The notes under the pieces: model-generated
Databases searched by the model: none
Told to the model about the DNA's origin: nothing
The model's input: the letters and a program-made list of their open reading frames with translations, nothing else
Source: Dryocosmus kuriphilus
Lineage: Eukaryota > Arthropoda > Insecta > Hymenoptera > Cynipidae
Direction of reading: 5' to 3'
Assembly (NCBI GenBank): GCA_038277395.1
Contig: CM076192.1
Location: 195,055,647 to 195,119,646 of the forward strand
Length of the DNA stretch: 64,000 nt
Shown: positions 29,487 to 41,240 of the stretch, piece after piece
Layout: every line of letters starts with the position of its first letter
Numbering within the stretch: the stretch's first letter is position 1
Program-made: the position numbers and the translations under genes

Positions 29487-31213
29487 TGTGACGTGCCCGT
29501 AAGCTCGCACATACACTTCGTGCGCAAGGAGTATGCCACCGCGCACGCCAATCCCATACAAACCTTCAGGCGTACCACTTGGGGGATGGCTCCCACCACG
29601 CTACCCAACACGTGCTGCCAGCACCGACCGAGGTAATAATACGAGACGCACGACACGAAATAGACAGTTGAGTCTGGTGCAAGTCGCCAAGTACGTGGGT
29701 GAGCTCTCACCCAGTAAAATTTAAGCCTTCTTCCTACCAATGTGTGTCTGTCTATGGAAGGCAGAGGCTCGTGGAAGTCGTAAGGTGTAGATGTTCCTAG
29801 ACTTGCTATTCCTCCGGACCGAACTGAATGACTAAACTTCCGACGTCTACGGTTCTCGTGGTCGATGTGCACTCCAATGGCCACGCGATAACTTAAGAGT
29901 CGGGGAATCGATGGTTACCCGCATGGTTCACTTACGCCACCGAAGACCGACTACCCCTGATCGAAGCCGATGTGTACGTTTCTCGTTGTCGAAGGGCACT
30001 CACATGGCCACGCGATTCCTAGTGCGTTGGAGAATCGATAAGTACCCCCATGATTCTCTTACTTCAACGAAGACCGGCTACCCCTGACTGACCGGCCGAC
30101 GCGTACGGTTCTGGTTGTCGATGGTCACTCCCATGGACAAGCGATACCTAGTGCGTTGGGGAATCGGTGAGTACCATCATGGTTCCCTTGCTTCATCGAA
30201 GACCGCCTCCCACAGACCGACTGGCCGACGTGTACGGCTCTCGTGGTTGATGGGCGCTCCCATGGCCACGCGATACCTAGTGCGTTGGGGAATCGTTGGG
30301 TACTCCCGCGGTTACCTTACGTCACAGAAGGCCAACTATCCCTGACCGATCGGCCGACATGTACGGTTCTCGTGGTCGATGTGCACTCCCATGGCTACGC
30401 TACACCTAGTGCGTTGAGGAAGTAATGGGTACACCCATGGTTCCCTTACGTTAACGAAAACCGACCACGTCTGACCGACAGCCCTACAGTGTAGGGCACG
30501 TGTGGTCTATGGAAGCCACATGACCACATGAGCCCAGTGCAGGCGAGAGTCGAGGGATACACCCACGACTCTCCCCTGTCACCAGGTCTTACGCAGCCGA
30601 CCGTCTCACCCATCCGTCATTACTAGACAACATGCGTGACTGCGCAGCCTCCTACTAGCACTGCATTGTAGTTGGGAGCCCTGCGTCTCAGATCGCAAAC
30701 GAGAGGGGCAAATCCTGGGGACGCACACTCAAATTGTCACCGAAACGCGAATGACGACTAGGGAACTAGCGCCCGCTATCCTCTTGCGCCGTACCGAACC
30801 TGATTTCGAGGAGAGGGGGACGTCTCCCTCACTAGAATGGACCACTTCCTCTTTGGAGATTTGTCCCGCCGCTGCGCCCGCACCGTAATCCGCCGCCAAC
30901 TAACCTCATAATCCCTGTATGTGTTTGCAAGGTCCGAACTGACACCGTAGACGGGAGAAAGAAGAGGCAACCACGACCAAACATTCGATGTGCAAGCGAC
31001 ACACAAACCCGTACACACAGGCACACTCACACGCTCAAATATAACTAACTATTGGCTAATCAATCTATTTGATTCTTGTACTCAGAGGACACTGTCTATC
31101 TATCCTTAAAACCTGACCTTGGCTTGTCTGAGGCGTCCGATAAGGTAGATTGTATCAAGTAAGGCCGTTACATGGCGCTCCACGTGGGGCCGTCAGCAAA
31201 ACAGACAGTTACA
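29487..31213 (+). mobile_element. 3' LTR (1.7 kb) of the deleted Ty3/gypsy-like element
   Basis: It begins TGTGACGTGCCCG and ends CAGTTACA. It aligns in order with 24489-28020 but lacks array B and most of the CA-rich block. Flanks are imperfect: ACAC before the 5' LTR and ATAC after this one, possibly a decayed 4-bp target duplication. Divergence between the two LTRs is high by eye, so the insertion is old. Confidence 0.75.
29845..30540. repeat. 128-bp tandem array A in the 3' LTR
   Basis: The same 127-129 bp unit as in the 5' LTR (ACGGTTCTCGTGGTCGATG, GTGCGTTGGGGAATCG), about five to six copies. Confidence 0.9.
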
Positions 31214-32481
31214 ATACTGAAAACACTTAAAACCGTTTAGGACCCCTTAAACCTATAAATTATTAAAATACGTTCAATGGTATAAAATACTTTAAAGCTC
31301 TAGAATTCCCTGAAACCTCCAAGAATTCTCCTAGACCTCTGAGATCACTTCAATTAATAAAATCCTAAAAAATCCCGTAAAAAGCTAAAAATTCTACAAA
31401 ATATCTTAGAAACCATTAAACACTTTAAGTGTCTTAAAATTTCTTGAAACCCTTAAAATAACATGAAGTTACATTAGCTCCTTATTTTCTTTAAAAGCCT
31501 TCATGTCAATTAATGCTTTAAGACCTTCAAATCCATAAAATCCAAAAAGATCCCTAGACGCCTTAAGACACCTAAACCCTTCAAATAGATTAGACCATTA
31601 AAATCCCTTAAGTTCTTTTAAGTTATTTAAATAACTTAAAGTCCGTTAATTCCCTTACATCCTTTCAAAGCTTAAATTCCCTTAAATTTATTTGAAATCC
31701 CACTGACCCACATCAAAACCTTTAAAACACTTAAAAGCCCTTAAAATCTCTTAAAATCCGTTCTATTTTTTTATCCCCTTGAAATGTTTGAAACCTTATA
31801 AATCCCTTAAAGCCTTTAAAATTGGTTAAGACTACTTAAATTCCTTAAAAGCCCTTAAGTATCAAAACGTTAAAACTCCAAAAATATATAAAATCTCTAA
31901 ATGCCGTAAAACCGTTAAACCCCCATAAAATCCTTTAAACCCTTAAAATCATTTAAAGCCTTTGAAACTCTTAAAATCATTTCAATACCTTAAAACACTA
32001 AATGTGCTATAAATGTTTAAAACCTCTTAAGAACCCCTAAAAATTTCTTAAGACCCTTAAGATCCCTTAAAACTTCTTGAACTCCTTATATTTTTAAAAA
32101 TCCCTTAATCCCTTTAAAAAGTTTATAACCTTAAAATCTTACAAATATTTAAAACCGTTAAAATACTTGAAACCCTTAAGAATCTTTAAAACACTTCAGA
32201 CCCTTGAAATATCTAAAAAGCTTCAAACTCCTAAAACAATTTTAAACACTTAAAACCCCTTATATCCGATAAAATATCTTAAAATACCTTAAATACCACA
32301 ACATACCTTACAGCTCTAAAACACGCTTAAAATCCTTTAAACTTCATGGAACATGAAAGCTGATTTAATTTTTAATGCTTCTGCCTAGAGTTTGTTAAAA
32401 TTTTGAAGATTCAGATTACGCAATTTTAATCTTAATCTTAAAGCGTTTAAAATTTAATAATATTTTTTCATCTTTTTTTCT
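31214..32481. repeat. CTTAAAATCCC-type low-complexity DNA, running into the assembly gap
   Basis: More than 1.2 kb of degenerate words like CCCTTAAAATC, CTTAAAACCC and CCTTAAAG. No gene. Probably an old short-period satellite blurred by mutation. Confidence 0.85.
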
Positions 32482-32981
32482 NNNNNNNNNNNNNNNNNNN
32501 NNNNNNNNNNNNNNNNNNNNNNNNNNNNNNNNNNNNNNNNNNNNNNNNNNNNNNNNNNNNNNNNNNNNNNNNNNNNNNNNNNNNNNNNNNNNNNNNNNNN
32601 NNNNNNNNNNNNNNNNNNNNNNNNNNNNNNNNNNNNNNNNNNNNNNNNNNNNNNNNNNNNNNNNNNNNNNNNNNNNNNNNNNNNNNNNNNNNNNNNNNNN
32701 NNNNNNNNNNNNNNNNNNNNNNNNNNNNNNNNNNNNNNNNNNNNNNNNNNNNNNNNNNNNNNNNNNNNNNNNNNNNNNNNNNNNNNNNNNNNNNNNNNNN
32801 NNNNNNNNNNNNNNNNNNNNNNNNNNNNNNNNNNNNNNNNNNNNNNNNNNNNNNNNNNNNNNNNNNNNNNNNNNNNNNNNNNNNNNNNNNNNNNNNNNNN
32901 NNNNNNNNNNNNNNNNNNNNNNNNNNNNNNNNNNNNNNNNNNNNNNNNNNNNNNNNNNNNNNNNNNNNNNNNNNNNNNNNN
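32482..32981. other. Assembly gap (500 N)
   Basis: Exactly 500 unknown bases. The round number suggests a scaffold gap of unknown size. It removes the rest of the minus-strand Ty3/gypsy pol gene. Confidence 0.99.
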
Positions 32982-33174
32982 TTGTGTCTTACGTCTATTA
33001 CGGTTGGCATGTCGTCACCCGTTAAATAATATAGTCACTATATTCTGCTATTTAATTCCTCAGTTTCTCTCAAGGGTTTTTCCGAATAGTCGAGGCGACT
33101 CTTATTCATTAGTTCTTCTATTCTTTTTTCATTTCCCTTATTTGTTAATAAGATAGGGGCTGCTTTCCGTTTTC

Positions 33175-33801
33175 TTAACTTATATCTAGCAACTTTTTGC
33201 TTGTATCATTGTCTACTTTATTGTCTAATATTTTTTGAAATAAAGTTTTATCTGATTTTTGGACCATTTTAGTTTCTTCAAATGGGATTATGTTGATATC
33301 GCTTCTCTTAATTGTTTCGATTACTTGATCCCCATTATAATTCCTCGTTAAAATGTTTGTCGGTGACTTCCCGTTGCTGTAGTATATGCCTGGCATTATA
33401 CTTTTTCCATGGATGATGTAATCTCGTTCCGGAAGCACCCATTGTGTCATTGACATGGTTGGCTTAATATGGAAAATGACTGAGTCATGATTACCATGCA
33501 GAGGCTTTTTGACATTGGGTAAGTCTAAATTGTTCTCGATGAAATTTATTTTCATTTGATGGTGAGTTCGAGAAACTCTTCGATTAATACCATCACAATC
33601 CGTTGGGAAATCCTCCTTGACCACATAAAATTTATGTTCATTGTTCTTAGAGGACAGAGTACATTCGACTAATAGTGTGTGTATACCATTCACTATTTCA
33701 AAACAGCGTCTTTTTCCGACCGGAACATTTACTGGGTTACATTCTCTTTTTATTAGGCAACCTGTTTTAATGAAAGAATTAGGGCTTTCTGAATTTACCA
33801 A
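33175..33801 (-). pseudogene. Ty3/gypsy protease region and start of pol, degenerate
   Basis: A 208-codon minus frame. Near its start VNSESPNSFIK occupies the place of the (V)D(T/S)G...FIK protease active site, but Asp and Gly are replaced by Asn and Glu, so the protease would be dead. HKFYVVKEDFPTDCDGI fits the F.VV.D.FP...DGI segment that follows in gypsy proteases. LPERDYIIHGKSIMPGIYYS fits the linker to reverse transcriptase. The frame stops at 33175, and the reverse transcriptase would lie in the assembly gap. Gag lies upstream on the same strand, with overlapping ends at 33795-33801. Confidence 0.55.
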
Positions 33802-34895
33802 TAATCATCGTTTAACTCGGTATCCTCGCAATCTTGTTCGGATAAATTGATATCCTTCTCGTCCATTACTTGAGAGGAATATTCGTCCTGGTTGCTGCTC
33901 CGTGGATTCTCCATCTCTTTTAATTCCTCTATTTGGTATGTTTGCGGTGGATTTTTGTTCTCTGTGGCCCCTGTTCCTGGAAATTTTCTCGGTTTTTCTT
34001 TCCAAAACATCGATCTTCAATGTTTTCGAGCTTCTTGCAAAAGTTGCATTATATATTTCCTCTTTTATGTGCTGGTTTTTGTTCTATTCTCTGAAAAAAC
34101 TGTTTTTGAAATGCCGTGGGTTCTTTGAAATTTCCTTGTCTCCTCTGTTCCAATATATTTCTCTCTCTTTCTTTATCTTAATATGTCTTTTCTTTTTCAA
34201 GATTCTTTTGGTAGGCTTCGTTCAGGTTGGTTGGTCTTAAGCTTGCAATTTCGGCTTTAATTTCAGTGCGTAGGCAATCTATGAATCTGCTTACCGCTGT
34301 CATGGATTCTTTTCTTCTTTCAAACTCCTTGATTTCGGCTGCTTCTAAATCAATTGCTTTGTGGATTTGTCTATTAATCTCTTCATAACGTTTTATAAAT
34401 GCTTCGGCCTTTTCGTGTCTCATTTGGCACATTGTTACCCGTTCCTCTTGATGTTGAGACAAACTTTTCCCTAACCTTTCAAACGCTAGTCGTAATGCGT
34501 TTTTGATATGTGAGTAATTAAATTCAATCACTCTGGAAACCACAGCTTGGGCCTCCCCTTTAAATTTCTTTGCTTTGCAGCCACGAGATAATTTATCGAT
34601 CATGGCTGATTCTACAATCTCGTTTTCTCCTTCTATTTATCTCACGGTGTATTTCAGATCTTGCAAGAAAGATTCAACGTCAGTGGAACCGTCGTACTCC
34701 ACGATATCTTCCAATGTTTCTTTCATTTGTCTTTTCTGCTCACAGGTGAGTTTTAATCCCACATCTAGCGGTATTGGCGCCGATGGTAAAAATGGAGGTG
34801 GTGGTGTTGGTCCTCCCAAATTTAATTTTGCTAAGTTTTGTTCGGTTTCTCTGAGTTTTTGTTTCATTTCATAATATTGATGCTTTAAGGGCATG
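33795..34895 (-). pseudogene. Ty3/gypsy gag, main part, broken into three frames
   Basis: Three minus frames in order (34895-34637, 34603-34178, 34010-33795) make a gag-like protein. The first has QKRQMKETLEDIVEYDGSTD and VESFLQDLKYTV, the usual gag core (YDGS..D...FL). The second is helical, with ERLGKSLSQHQEERV, RKESMTAVSRFIDCL and LRPTNLNEAYQ. The last is an acidic C-terminus ending DTELNDDYW. Gag would form the particle. Frame breaks lie near 34610-34630 and 34020-34170. The ATG at 34894 falls inside a target duplication and is probably not the real start. Confidence 0.65.
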
Positions 34896-35677
34896 TGCCA
34901 CTGAGCGGAGGACCTACATTACCAAACTCAATTTGAGGATTTCTCCATTTATTTTTTGAACCACAGAACTTTTTTTGTAAATAAAATAACGGACTGAAAT
35001 TTTGGGAAATGCACGAGAAGACAATATATTTCGTTTTTATACATTATTTAAGTAGGAGTTTTGAAAAAAGTTTTTTTCGTCGAAATTAAAACTGGAAGTT
35101 TCTTGGAGCTTCTCCAGAAATTTTTTGAATCACGGAAATTTTTTTATACATGATATATTAATCTAAAACTTTCAGAGAAGCAAAAGGGGACAATAAACTA
35201 CGTTTGTATACCCGATTTAAGTATAAATAATGCAAAAATATTTGTAATAACTAAATACATTCCCAGGGATACCGACCGTTCTGTTGAACTCTGTAATCAA
35301 TGTCTTTTTTTCCGTGGAGCAGTATTGAGGTAAATGACTCCTCTGTCTTGGCAAACTTCGTTAGAATACATTATAAACAACAATTTTTGTACGTGTAGTG
35401 CAAATGAACAAACTAATATGTAAATTCGCGGCGTCACCTGTCACTCCTGTCAGTGAACCCGAAGCCTGTCGCGTGATGTGCGCCATCGCTTTGATATTGG
35501 GAGCGGTGTTGATTGGAACTAACTTGCAAAATGCTTCCTGTTTTAATTTCGTCTTCTCATCCATTTCCCAAAGTTTCAGTCAGATATTTTATTTACAAAA
35601 AAAGTTCTGTGGTTCAAAAAATAAATGGATAAATCCTAAAATTGAGGTTGGCAATTTAGGTCTTCCGCTCAGTGGCA
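34896..35677. mobile_element. 782-bp non-autonomous element with long inverted repeats, inserted in gag
   Basis: The left end reads TGCCACTGAGCGGAGGACCT and the right end, reverse-complemented, TGCCACTGAGCGGAAGACCT. The match runs on for about 130-140 bp (both contain TTTTTTGAACCACAGAACTT and TTGTAAATAAAATA). CATG flanks both ends (34892-34895 and 35678-35681), a likely 4-bp target duplication. It has no credible coding frame; small frames on both strands are chance. The superfamily is not clear to me. Confidence 0.85.
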
Positions 35678-35681
35678 CATG

Positions 35682-35790
35682 CTGTGAGTTCTCTGACTCA
35701 GTATCTTCACTGAAGTTTCAAAATTTATATTTTTCCTTCCTTCGTGCATTTGGGCCACTAAAACTTTGGAATGCTCCCGTATTCCAACGG
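35682..35790 (-). pseudogene. Gag N-terminal part beyond the inserted element
   Basis: On the minus strand the frame KVLVAQMHEGRKN and NFETSVKILSQRTHS runs open up to the CATG duplication and joins the gag frame at 34894 in phase when the inserted element and one CATG are ignored. This shows that the element hit an existing gag frame. The true start may be the Met in VAQMHEG. Confidence 0.5.
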
Positions 35791-35899
35791 CGGTTGACTT
35801 GCGTGCTTCGAAGCTCAGGGACTACGTGTATCTCTCCGAGCTCAGAGGCAAAAAGGAAAAACCTCGTATTTCAAATCTTTAAATTTAATTTGAAGAAGG

Positions 35900-36730
35900 A
35901 AATTTAACAAATTTCACATTTTAAAATTGCTCAATTATATTTACCAATGTTATCAGAAGCTGCGAAGGCAATGCAAGCCTCGTAATTATTCTTGGTCTTT
36001 TGTGGAAAATGTATCTCCTTACGATTTGTACAGACGATTTGTATAGGTTTGCTGGAAATATTTTTCCAGTCTTTGGATACTAGAGATCAAAATACTTCCT
36101 GGGACAGGTCAGTCCTGCGAAGTGTTTATTTAGCCCTTTGTCTTTATAATAGAATAAAAGTAAGACCAATTTTGACCCACCAGAGAGTAAACGCTTCTGC
36201 TTGAACTAATTAAAGTTGCACGGTTTCCTCTCTGTCTCCTTTCACAGACAGCGAACGGGACTCAAACTTACGTATTACTTTTTAGCTTCTATTTAAAGAC
36301 TTACTTCTTAAATGGGGTGATTGAATTTCTCGATGGTCTCGAAGTTCTTGGAGCCCACCAGTGGATTCGATCGAGAGTCTGACGAGGTGAATTCCTTGGG
36401 TCGGATGCTCTCAGGATCTCCGAAATCCTTCTTGGACAGCAGCTTTCGTCTCATCTGGATCTGTCCGTCCTTTTTCCTCCGATTTCATCTGTTGTCGAGG
36501 GGAAGAAGTCGAGCATAAAATATTCGATTTTCTTAGGATGAATTTGAAGTCCATATGGCTTATCCAGAAAGTTTTTCCCAAAATTTTCTCCAGGATCTTA
36601 GGTTGAATTGTCGGTCTTCAGAATCTCCAAGATTTCTTACTTTCCACTGAAGGGTCTGATAAGTGGGAGTATTGCCTCCAATAATATCTTCTTTCCGGGT
36701 CCTGGAAGTTGAATTATTGTTCTTGAGGAT
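35900..36730 (-). other. 5' leader of the minus-strand Ty3/gypsy element
   Basis: Lies between the gag start and the primer-binding site. Small plus-strand frames here have no domain. I see nothing else. Confidence 0.4.
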
Positions 36731-36746
36731 CCTGACAGGATCGCCA
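36731..36746 (-). other. Primer-binding site of the minus-strand Ty3/gypsy element
   Basis: On the minus strand TGGCGATCCTGTCAGG follows CCACATATT. TGGCG starts are typical of gypsy-type primer-binding sites. It marks the inner border of the 5' LTR. Confidence 0.55.
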
Positions 36747-36749
36747 AAT

Positions 36750-36970
36750 ATGTGGTCCAGAGATTAGGAACTTTCTCGTTCTAAGAAGATATTTATTCTG
36801 GCTGCACCAGTACCAGGGTTGTTATATACATTGAATGAATACGTTGAATGCGGCAAACAAAGAAGTAGACGTATACAGAGTCTGAATGCGTATTGAGCCA
36901 GTCATGAGACCAGCGGCTCCTTATATATGTTTAGTGACGCCACAGCTTTGCAATACTATGTTTCAATCGA
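36750..36970 (-). mobile_element. 5' LTR (probable) of the minus-strand Ty3/gypsy element
   Basis: On the minus strand it contains TATATAAGGAGCC (TATA box, near 36915-36927), a downstream CATTCAGACTC initiator-like sequence and CAGAATAAATATC as polyadenylation signal. This is the usual LTR order, directly before the primer-binding site. The outer border is not certain; a dispersed repeat begins near 36971. Confidence 0.5.
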
Positions 36971-37150
36971 CAATATAAAGAAAACCACTTTTCAGCATAA
37001 CTATGCAAGTTATGAGAAAATATTAACAAGCAGAATTGCTCACCTTGGAAAGAGCTACAAAATTTATTTATAAGACTCATCGTTTTTACTTTTAAGAATC
37101 GAAATCCTGTATTGTGTAAATTTATAAAATCACAAAAAAAACTTTAACAA
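36971..37150. repeat. Dispersed repeat, copy 1
   Basis: About 180 bp from AATATAAAGAAAACCACTTT to CAAAAAAAACTTTAAC matches 42600-42775 with only a few differences, in direct orientation. At the second site it is the last unit of a ~150-bp tandem repeat. Confidence 0.85.
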
Positions 37151-37179
37151 TCTACAATGTGTTTTAAAAAAATGTAATT

Positions 37180-37450
37180 ATCGAGCGCGAAGAGCGAGGG
37201 CCATGATAAGAATGTATACCTTAAGGGCGATAGAGCCATAAGTAAAATAATTTCTTGTGTAATTTTTAATTTAAAGGTGGATACGATCGACAAAGACCGA
37301 GCGCGTAGCACGAGGTCAATAATCTACTGAGTGCAAAGCGCGAGTGCCGTAAATAACATATCGAGCGCGAAGCGCGATTACCAACAGAATCGCGCTCTGG
37401 GCGCGCTCATACTTCGCGTCAAGCGCGGCGTGCGATGAGGATGTGCCCGC
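37180..37450. repeat. GAGCGCGAAGCGCGA-type GC-rich repeat
   Basis: GAGCGCGAAGAGCGAGGGCC, GAGCGCGTAGCACGAGG, GAGTGCAAAGCGCGAGTGCC and GAGCGCGAAGCGCGATTACC recur, with an inverted version (CGCGCTCATACTTCGCG) at the right. The motif is itself partly palindromic. Confidence 0.75.
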
Positions 37451-37559
37451 GAGGCGGGCAGATTTTTTTTCCAGAAAATTGGTTCAATTATCAACCCTAA
37501 AAAAGGATTTTTTATCCAAAAAATATGACTTTTATAAGACGAACTAAGACAATATGTTG

Positions 37560-38110
37560 CCATGATATCAACTTTCTTCGAACGTGTGTTATTTATATAT
37601 ATAATTTCATTGATAAGAATGGTGATTATTTTCGGAGTTACATTCTAATCCAACGTTTCGATACTAACTTGGTGTCTTTATCAAGGCTGTAAAAATTGCA
37701 TAATGTCTTGTATTTTTAAATTACACTAAACAGAAAAATGAAGTAAAATTCCAAATAAAAGAGTTTAAAATACCTGAATTTTGTAGATTAGGCAAAATTT
37801 TTAACGATGAGATGAAACATAAAGTTTGAGAGGTTATAAAATTGTGTTTTTATAACCTCTTCCCAGATGGAGAAAGCAGAGGTTAAATTGCAAAATGTTT
37901 TCTTTCACTTTTAAAAAATTCATTGTACGAACAAAGTACAAACGACGAACAAAACGCGCAGAAAGACCAAGTTCCATCCTCTGAAAGGCCTATGCCAATA
38001 AGGACACAAACTAAACCTGAAGGATACGACATGAAGTACATCGAAATAAAATTCGAATCTCTCAGTGAAAACTACTACAATGAAACCTAGATACCTATTA
38101 GATGCTTAAT
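37560..38110 (-). repeat. Terminal direct repeat of the Penelope-like element, 3' side
   Basis: Similar over its length to 40615-41240 (shared CATTCTAATCCAACGTTTCG, TTTATCAAGGCTGTAAAAAT, TAACCTCTTCCCAGATG, TCCTCTGAAAGGCCTATGCC). Penelope-like elements commonly carry such direct terminal repeats through partial tandem insertion. Confidence 0.85.
37645..37695 (-). ncRNA. Degenerate hammerhead-like motif in the Penelope terminal repeat
   Basis: The minus strand reads CTTGATAAAGACACCAAGTT then AGTATCGAAACG: a CUGAUGA-like box, a short stem (GACAC with GTATC, GTGTC in the other copy) and GAAAC. The second terminal repeat has the same layout at 40738-40790. The box has substitutions, so catalysis is unlikely. 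Confidence 0.35.
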
Positions 38111-38199
38111 TTAAAATACAATGTTAATAATTATTAATATTCCATCTTTCAGATTGTATATTGACACAACTGTCAGAATATATTTTTTTTTTAAAATTG

Positions 38200-40557
38200 A
38201 TTCATAAAATTTACGTTTATAAGAGATTTGTTAATGTGCTAAAATTGGTATATTATTAAAATTAATGCCAAAGAAATGGTTATAAGTCCATGCATGTTGT
38301 GAAAGACCAGTTTTATTATTGCCAATCTCACAATCGCTCTTGTGTTCCGCTATTATTAGCATTAATCTCCTACATGTTTCTCCAATACATATTTCATAGC
38401 ACATTGAGCATTTAATCAAATAAACTACGCAGGATATATTTTTTTATCATGTTTATTTTTTTTATCCAAAACATAATTTCCTAACATACTAATATTTTTA
38501 AAATGAACATTAATATTGGATTTTTTAAGAGAAATTCTAATTCTTTTAGACAGTCTATGAATATATGGGTTGGATAAAGCCTTATCATTTATATTGTGAT
38601 TGTCAATCCACCTATTTTTTTTAGCTTTATTTGAACCATTGTAAATTTCATGCACTCTTTCTTTTATGAAAATATTAATAAGTGGTAAAGATAATCATTT
38701 AGTTGCAAAGTCTCTTTCACAAGTTTTGAATTATTACTCAGAAATTCTACATGACTTAATTTACTGCTTCTATCGACCCAATTTTTTACCAAACCAATAT
38801 TCTGCGAGAAGGGATGGTGAGAATTATAATTAAGATATTGGCTACATGAGGTAGGTTTCCTGAACCAGTTCGTGATCAACCTTTCATTATTTAGTTTTAT
38901 GATATGTAGGTCTAAAAAATATAGTGCATTTTCTTTCTCAATTTTAAAAGTGAATTGAATAGATTCATGGATACTATTGAAAGATTCCACAAAGGCATTG
39001 ACTTTATCCATAGGAATTACAGTGAAAACATCGTCTACATATCTTATATAAACCACCGGTTTGAAATCTAGTTTAGATAAAGTTTCGTTCTCCACAGATT
39101 CAAGAGCTAAATTCGATACACTTGGAGATAGTGGGAATCACATAGGACAAGCATTAATTTGTTTATAAAAATTATTATTGAATGAAAAAACCGTATTGTT
39201 AAAAATTATTCTTACTGCATTCAACACTTCATTAATTGGAATTTTGGTTAAACTTTTATCTTTTGTTAATTTTTGTTCAATACACTTCAATGCCGAATCT
39301 AATGGTATACTGTCAAACATAGATACTATGTCTAAAGAAACCATAGAATGGTCCTTAGGAATCAGTACTTCTCTGACTTTATCTTTAAAATGCCTACTAT
39401 CCTTCACAAAAGATTTTGTTTGTGGTAAAATTGGGTTAAGTACTTTAGATAAGTGTGATACTAATTTGTAAGTTGGAGAAACAAAAGATGAAACAACAAG
39501 CCTCCATTTTAAATATGGTTTATGTATCCTTGGGAGAACATACGCTTTCGCTGTTATTGATCCACGTGTTTTTAACCGACAAGCCATTTGCTCATTTGTG
39601 TAAGATTTGTTAGAATATCTCATGACAATATCATTCACCTTAGATTCAGTTGAAGGAAATAAAGTTGCGTTTGTTTTTTTGTAAAGAGATGTGTTTTTTA
39701 ATAAAATGTTCATGCTAGTATTATAATCAGATCTATTTAGAACTGTAGTGGCATTGCCTTTAGCAGCGTTCAAGAACATTAAATCCGTATTTATGTTCTG
39801 AAAATCGGTTTTTTTTTTTTACTTAGATTCGAGCTTGTAAGTTTGGTGTCGTCAATATGATTTACTGTTAATTTTGTTACATTCTTTTGTATGGTTTTTT
39901 TTTTATTATTATTATCTAGAGATTGAGTACAATTTTCAACGGAAGCTAAAGTGTTGTTGGTAAGAATTTTCTCAGAACTATGAGGTATTCCAAATTTGCT
40001 GCCCAAAGCGATACTCTTTGCGATATCTAAAGGAATCACTTTATTTGATATATTTTTAAACCAATTATTTATTCTAATATTATTCACTGTTTTAAATATA
40101 GAATCAACTTTTCCCTTTTGGGATTCAAACTTCTTGACACAAGAATCTCTTTTCTTATATTTTAATTTGTTCAATGTTGATTCATGAGATTAAAAATGTT
40201 TTACAATGACGGTTCATTAATTGTTCTGTACAAACGATGTTTTAGAAATAATGTATATCTAGCTAAGTGCGCAATACTATCTATTGCATTTTTCATTTCG
40301 CAGTTTAAGATATGTTTTTGGAACAATCCTTTGGAATTTTTAAATTGAGAACAAACTTTGTAATTACAATTATGTAATTTAAATTTGCTCGTGGAAATGA
40401 TAATGTGAGAAGGAATGACAGATTGTCTCCTAAATTTGATCAACAAAGTCTGTTGTTCCTTAAGAATAACAAGTCTCCTCGAATTCGTGGCCCACTCACC
40501 TATGACCGAACTTGGTTGCTCTCCATATTTATTTAAAATATGTGCAATGTCTCCCAT
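38200..40557 (-). pseudogene. Penelope-like element, reverse transcriptase plus GIY-YIG endonuclease, broken
   Basis: Minus frames in order: an N-terminal Lys-rich region (40557-39791); reverse transcriptase with NEQMACRLKTRGSITAKAYV, LPRIHKP, WRLVVSSFVSPTYKL and SMVSLDIVSMFDSIPLD (39779-39138); the active-site box YIRYVDDVF (39095-38664); LHIIKLNN and NWFRKPTS; a linker; then CSMCYEICIGETCRRLM (38419-38231), the GIY-YIG core. The order is that of Penelope-like elements. The YVDD aspartates and the motif A Asp (SLDIVSMFD) are present, but the frame is broken near 40190, 39785, 39120, 38660 and 38420. Confidence 0.85.
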
Positions 40558-40614
40558 GATTCCCGTACGTGACAGAGCAATATTATATAAGACAAATTAA
40601 GACAATATGCTGCC

Positions 40615-41240
40615 CTGATATCAACTTTCTTCGAAGGTTTGTTAGTTATAAATTATTTCATTGATAAGAATGATGACAATTTTGGTCATACGTTCATATA
40701 AATAACATTTATTAAAAATAAAATAAAAGGGGCGTTACATTCTAATCCAACGTTTCGACACTAGCTTTGTTTCTTTATCAAGGCTGTAAAAATACATAAT
40801 GTTTTGTATTTTCAAAAATAATAAACAGAAAAAAGAAGTAAAATGCCAATTAAAAGCGTTTAAAATACCTGAATTTTCTAGATTAGACAAAATTTTTAAC
40901 GATGAGATGAAGCACAAAGTTTGAGAGGTCATAAAATTTTCGTGGTAAAAGTCAATATAAAATCCATGGTTATTAATTATGGTGTTTTTATAACCTCTTC
41001 CCAGATGCAGAAAGCAGAGATTAAATTGGAAAATGTTTTCTTTAATTTTTAAAAACCTCATTGTACAAACAACATACAAACGACGAAAACAAGCACGCAG
41101 TAAGACAACGTTCCATCCTCTGAAAGGCCTATGCCAATACTGACACAAGCTAAAGCTGAAGGATACGACATGAAGCACATCGAAATAAAAGTCGAATCTC
41201 TCGGTGAAAATTACTACAATGAAACGTAGACACCTATTGG
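40615..41240 (-). repeat. Terminal direct repeat of the Penelope-like element, 5' side
   Basis: Matches 37560-38110. On the minus strand it is the 3' tail of a partial upstream copy that runs into the full copy. Confidence 0.85.

Noticed and set aside
32468..33010. 180-codon minus-strand frame
   Set aside because: It consists of unknown bases from the assembly gap.
35398..35907. 169-codon plus-strand frame
   Set aside because: It runs across one terminal repeat of the inserted element into the antisense of gag; no domain.
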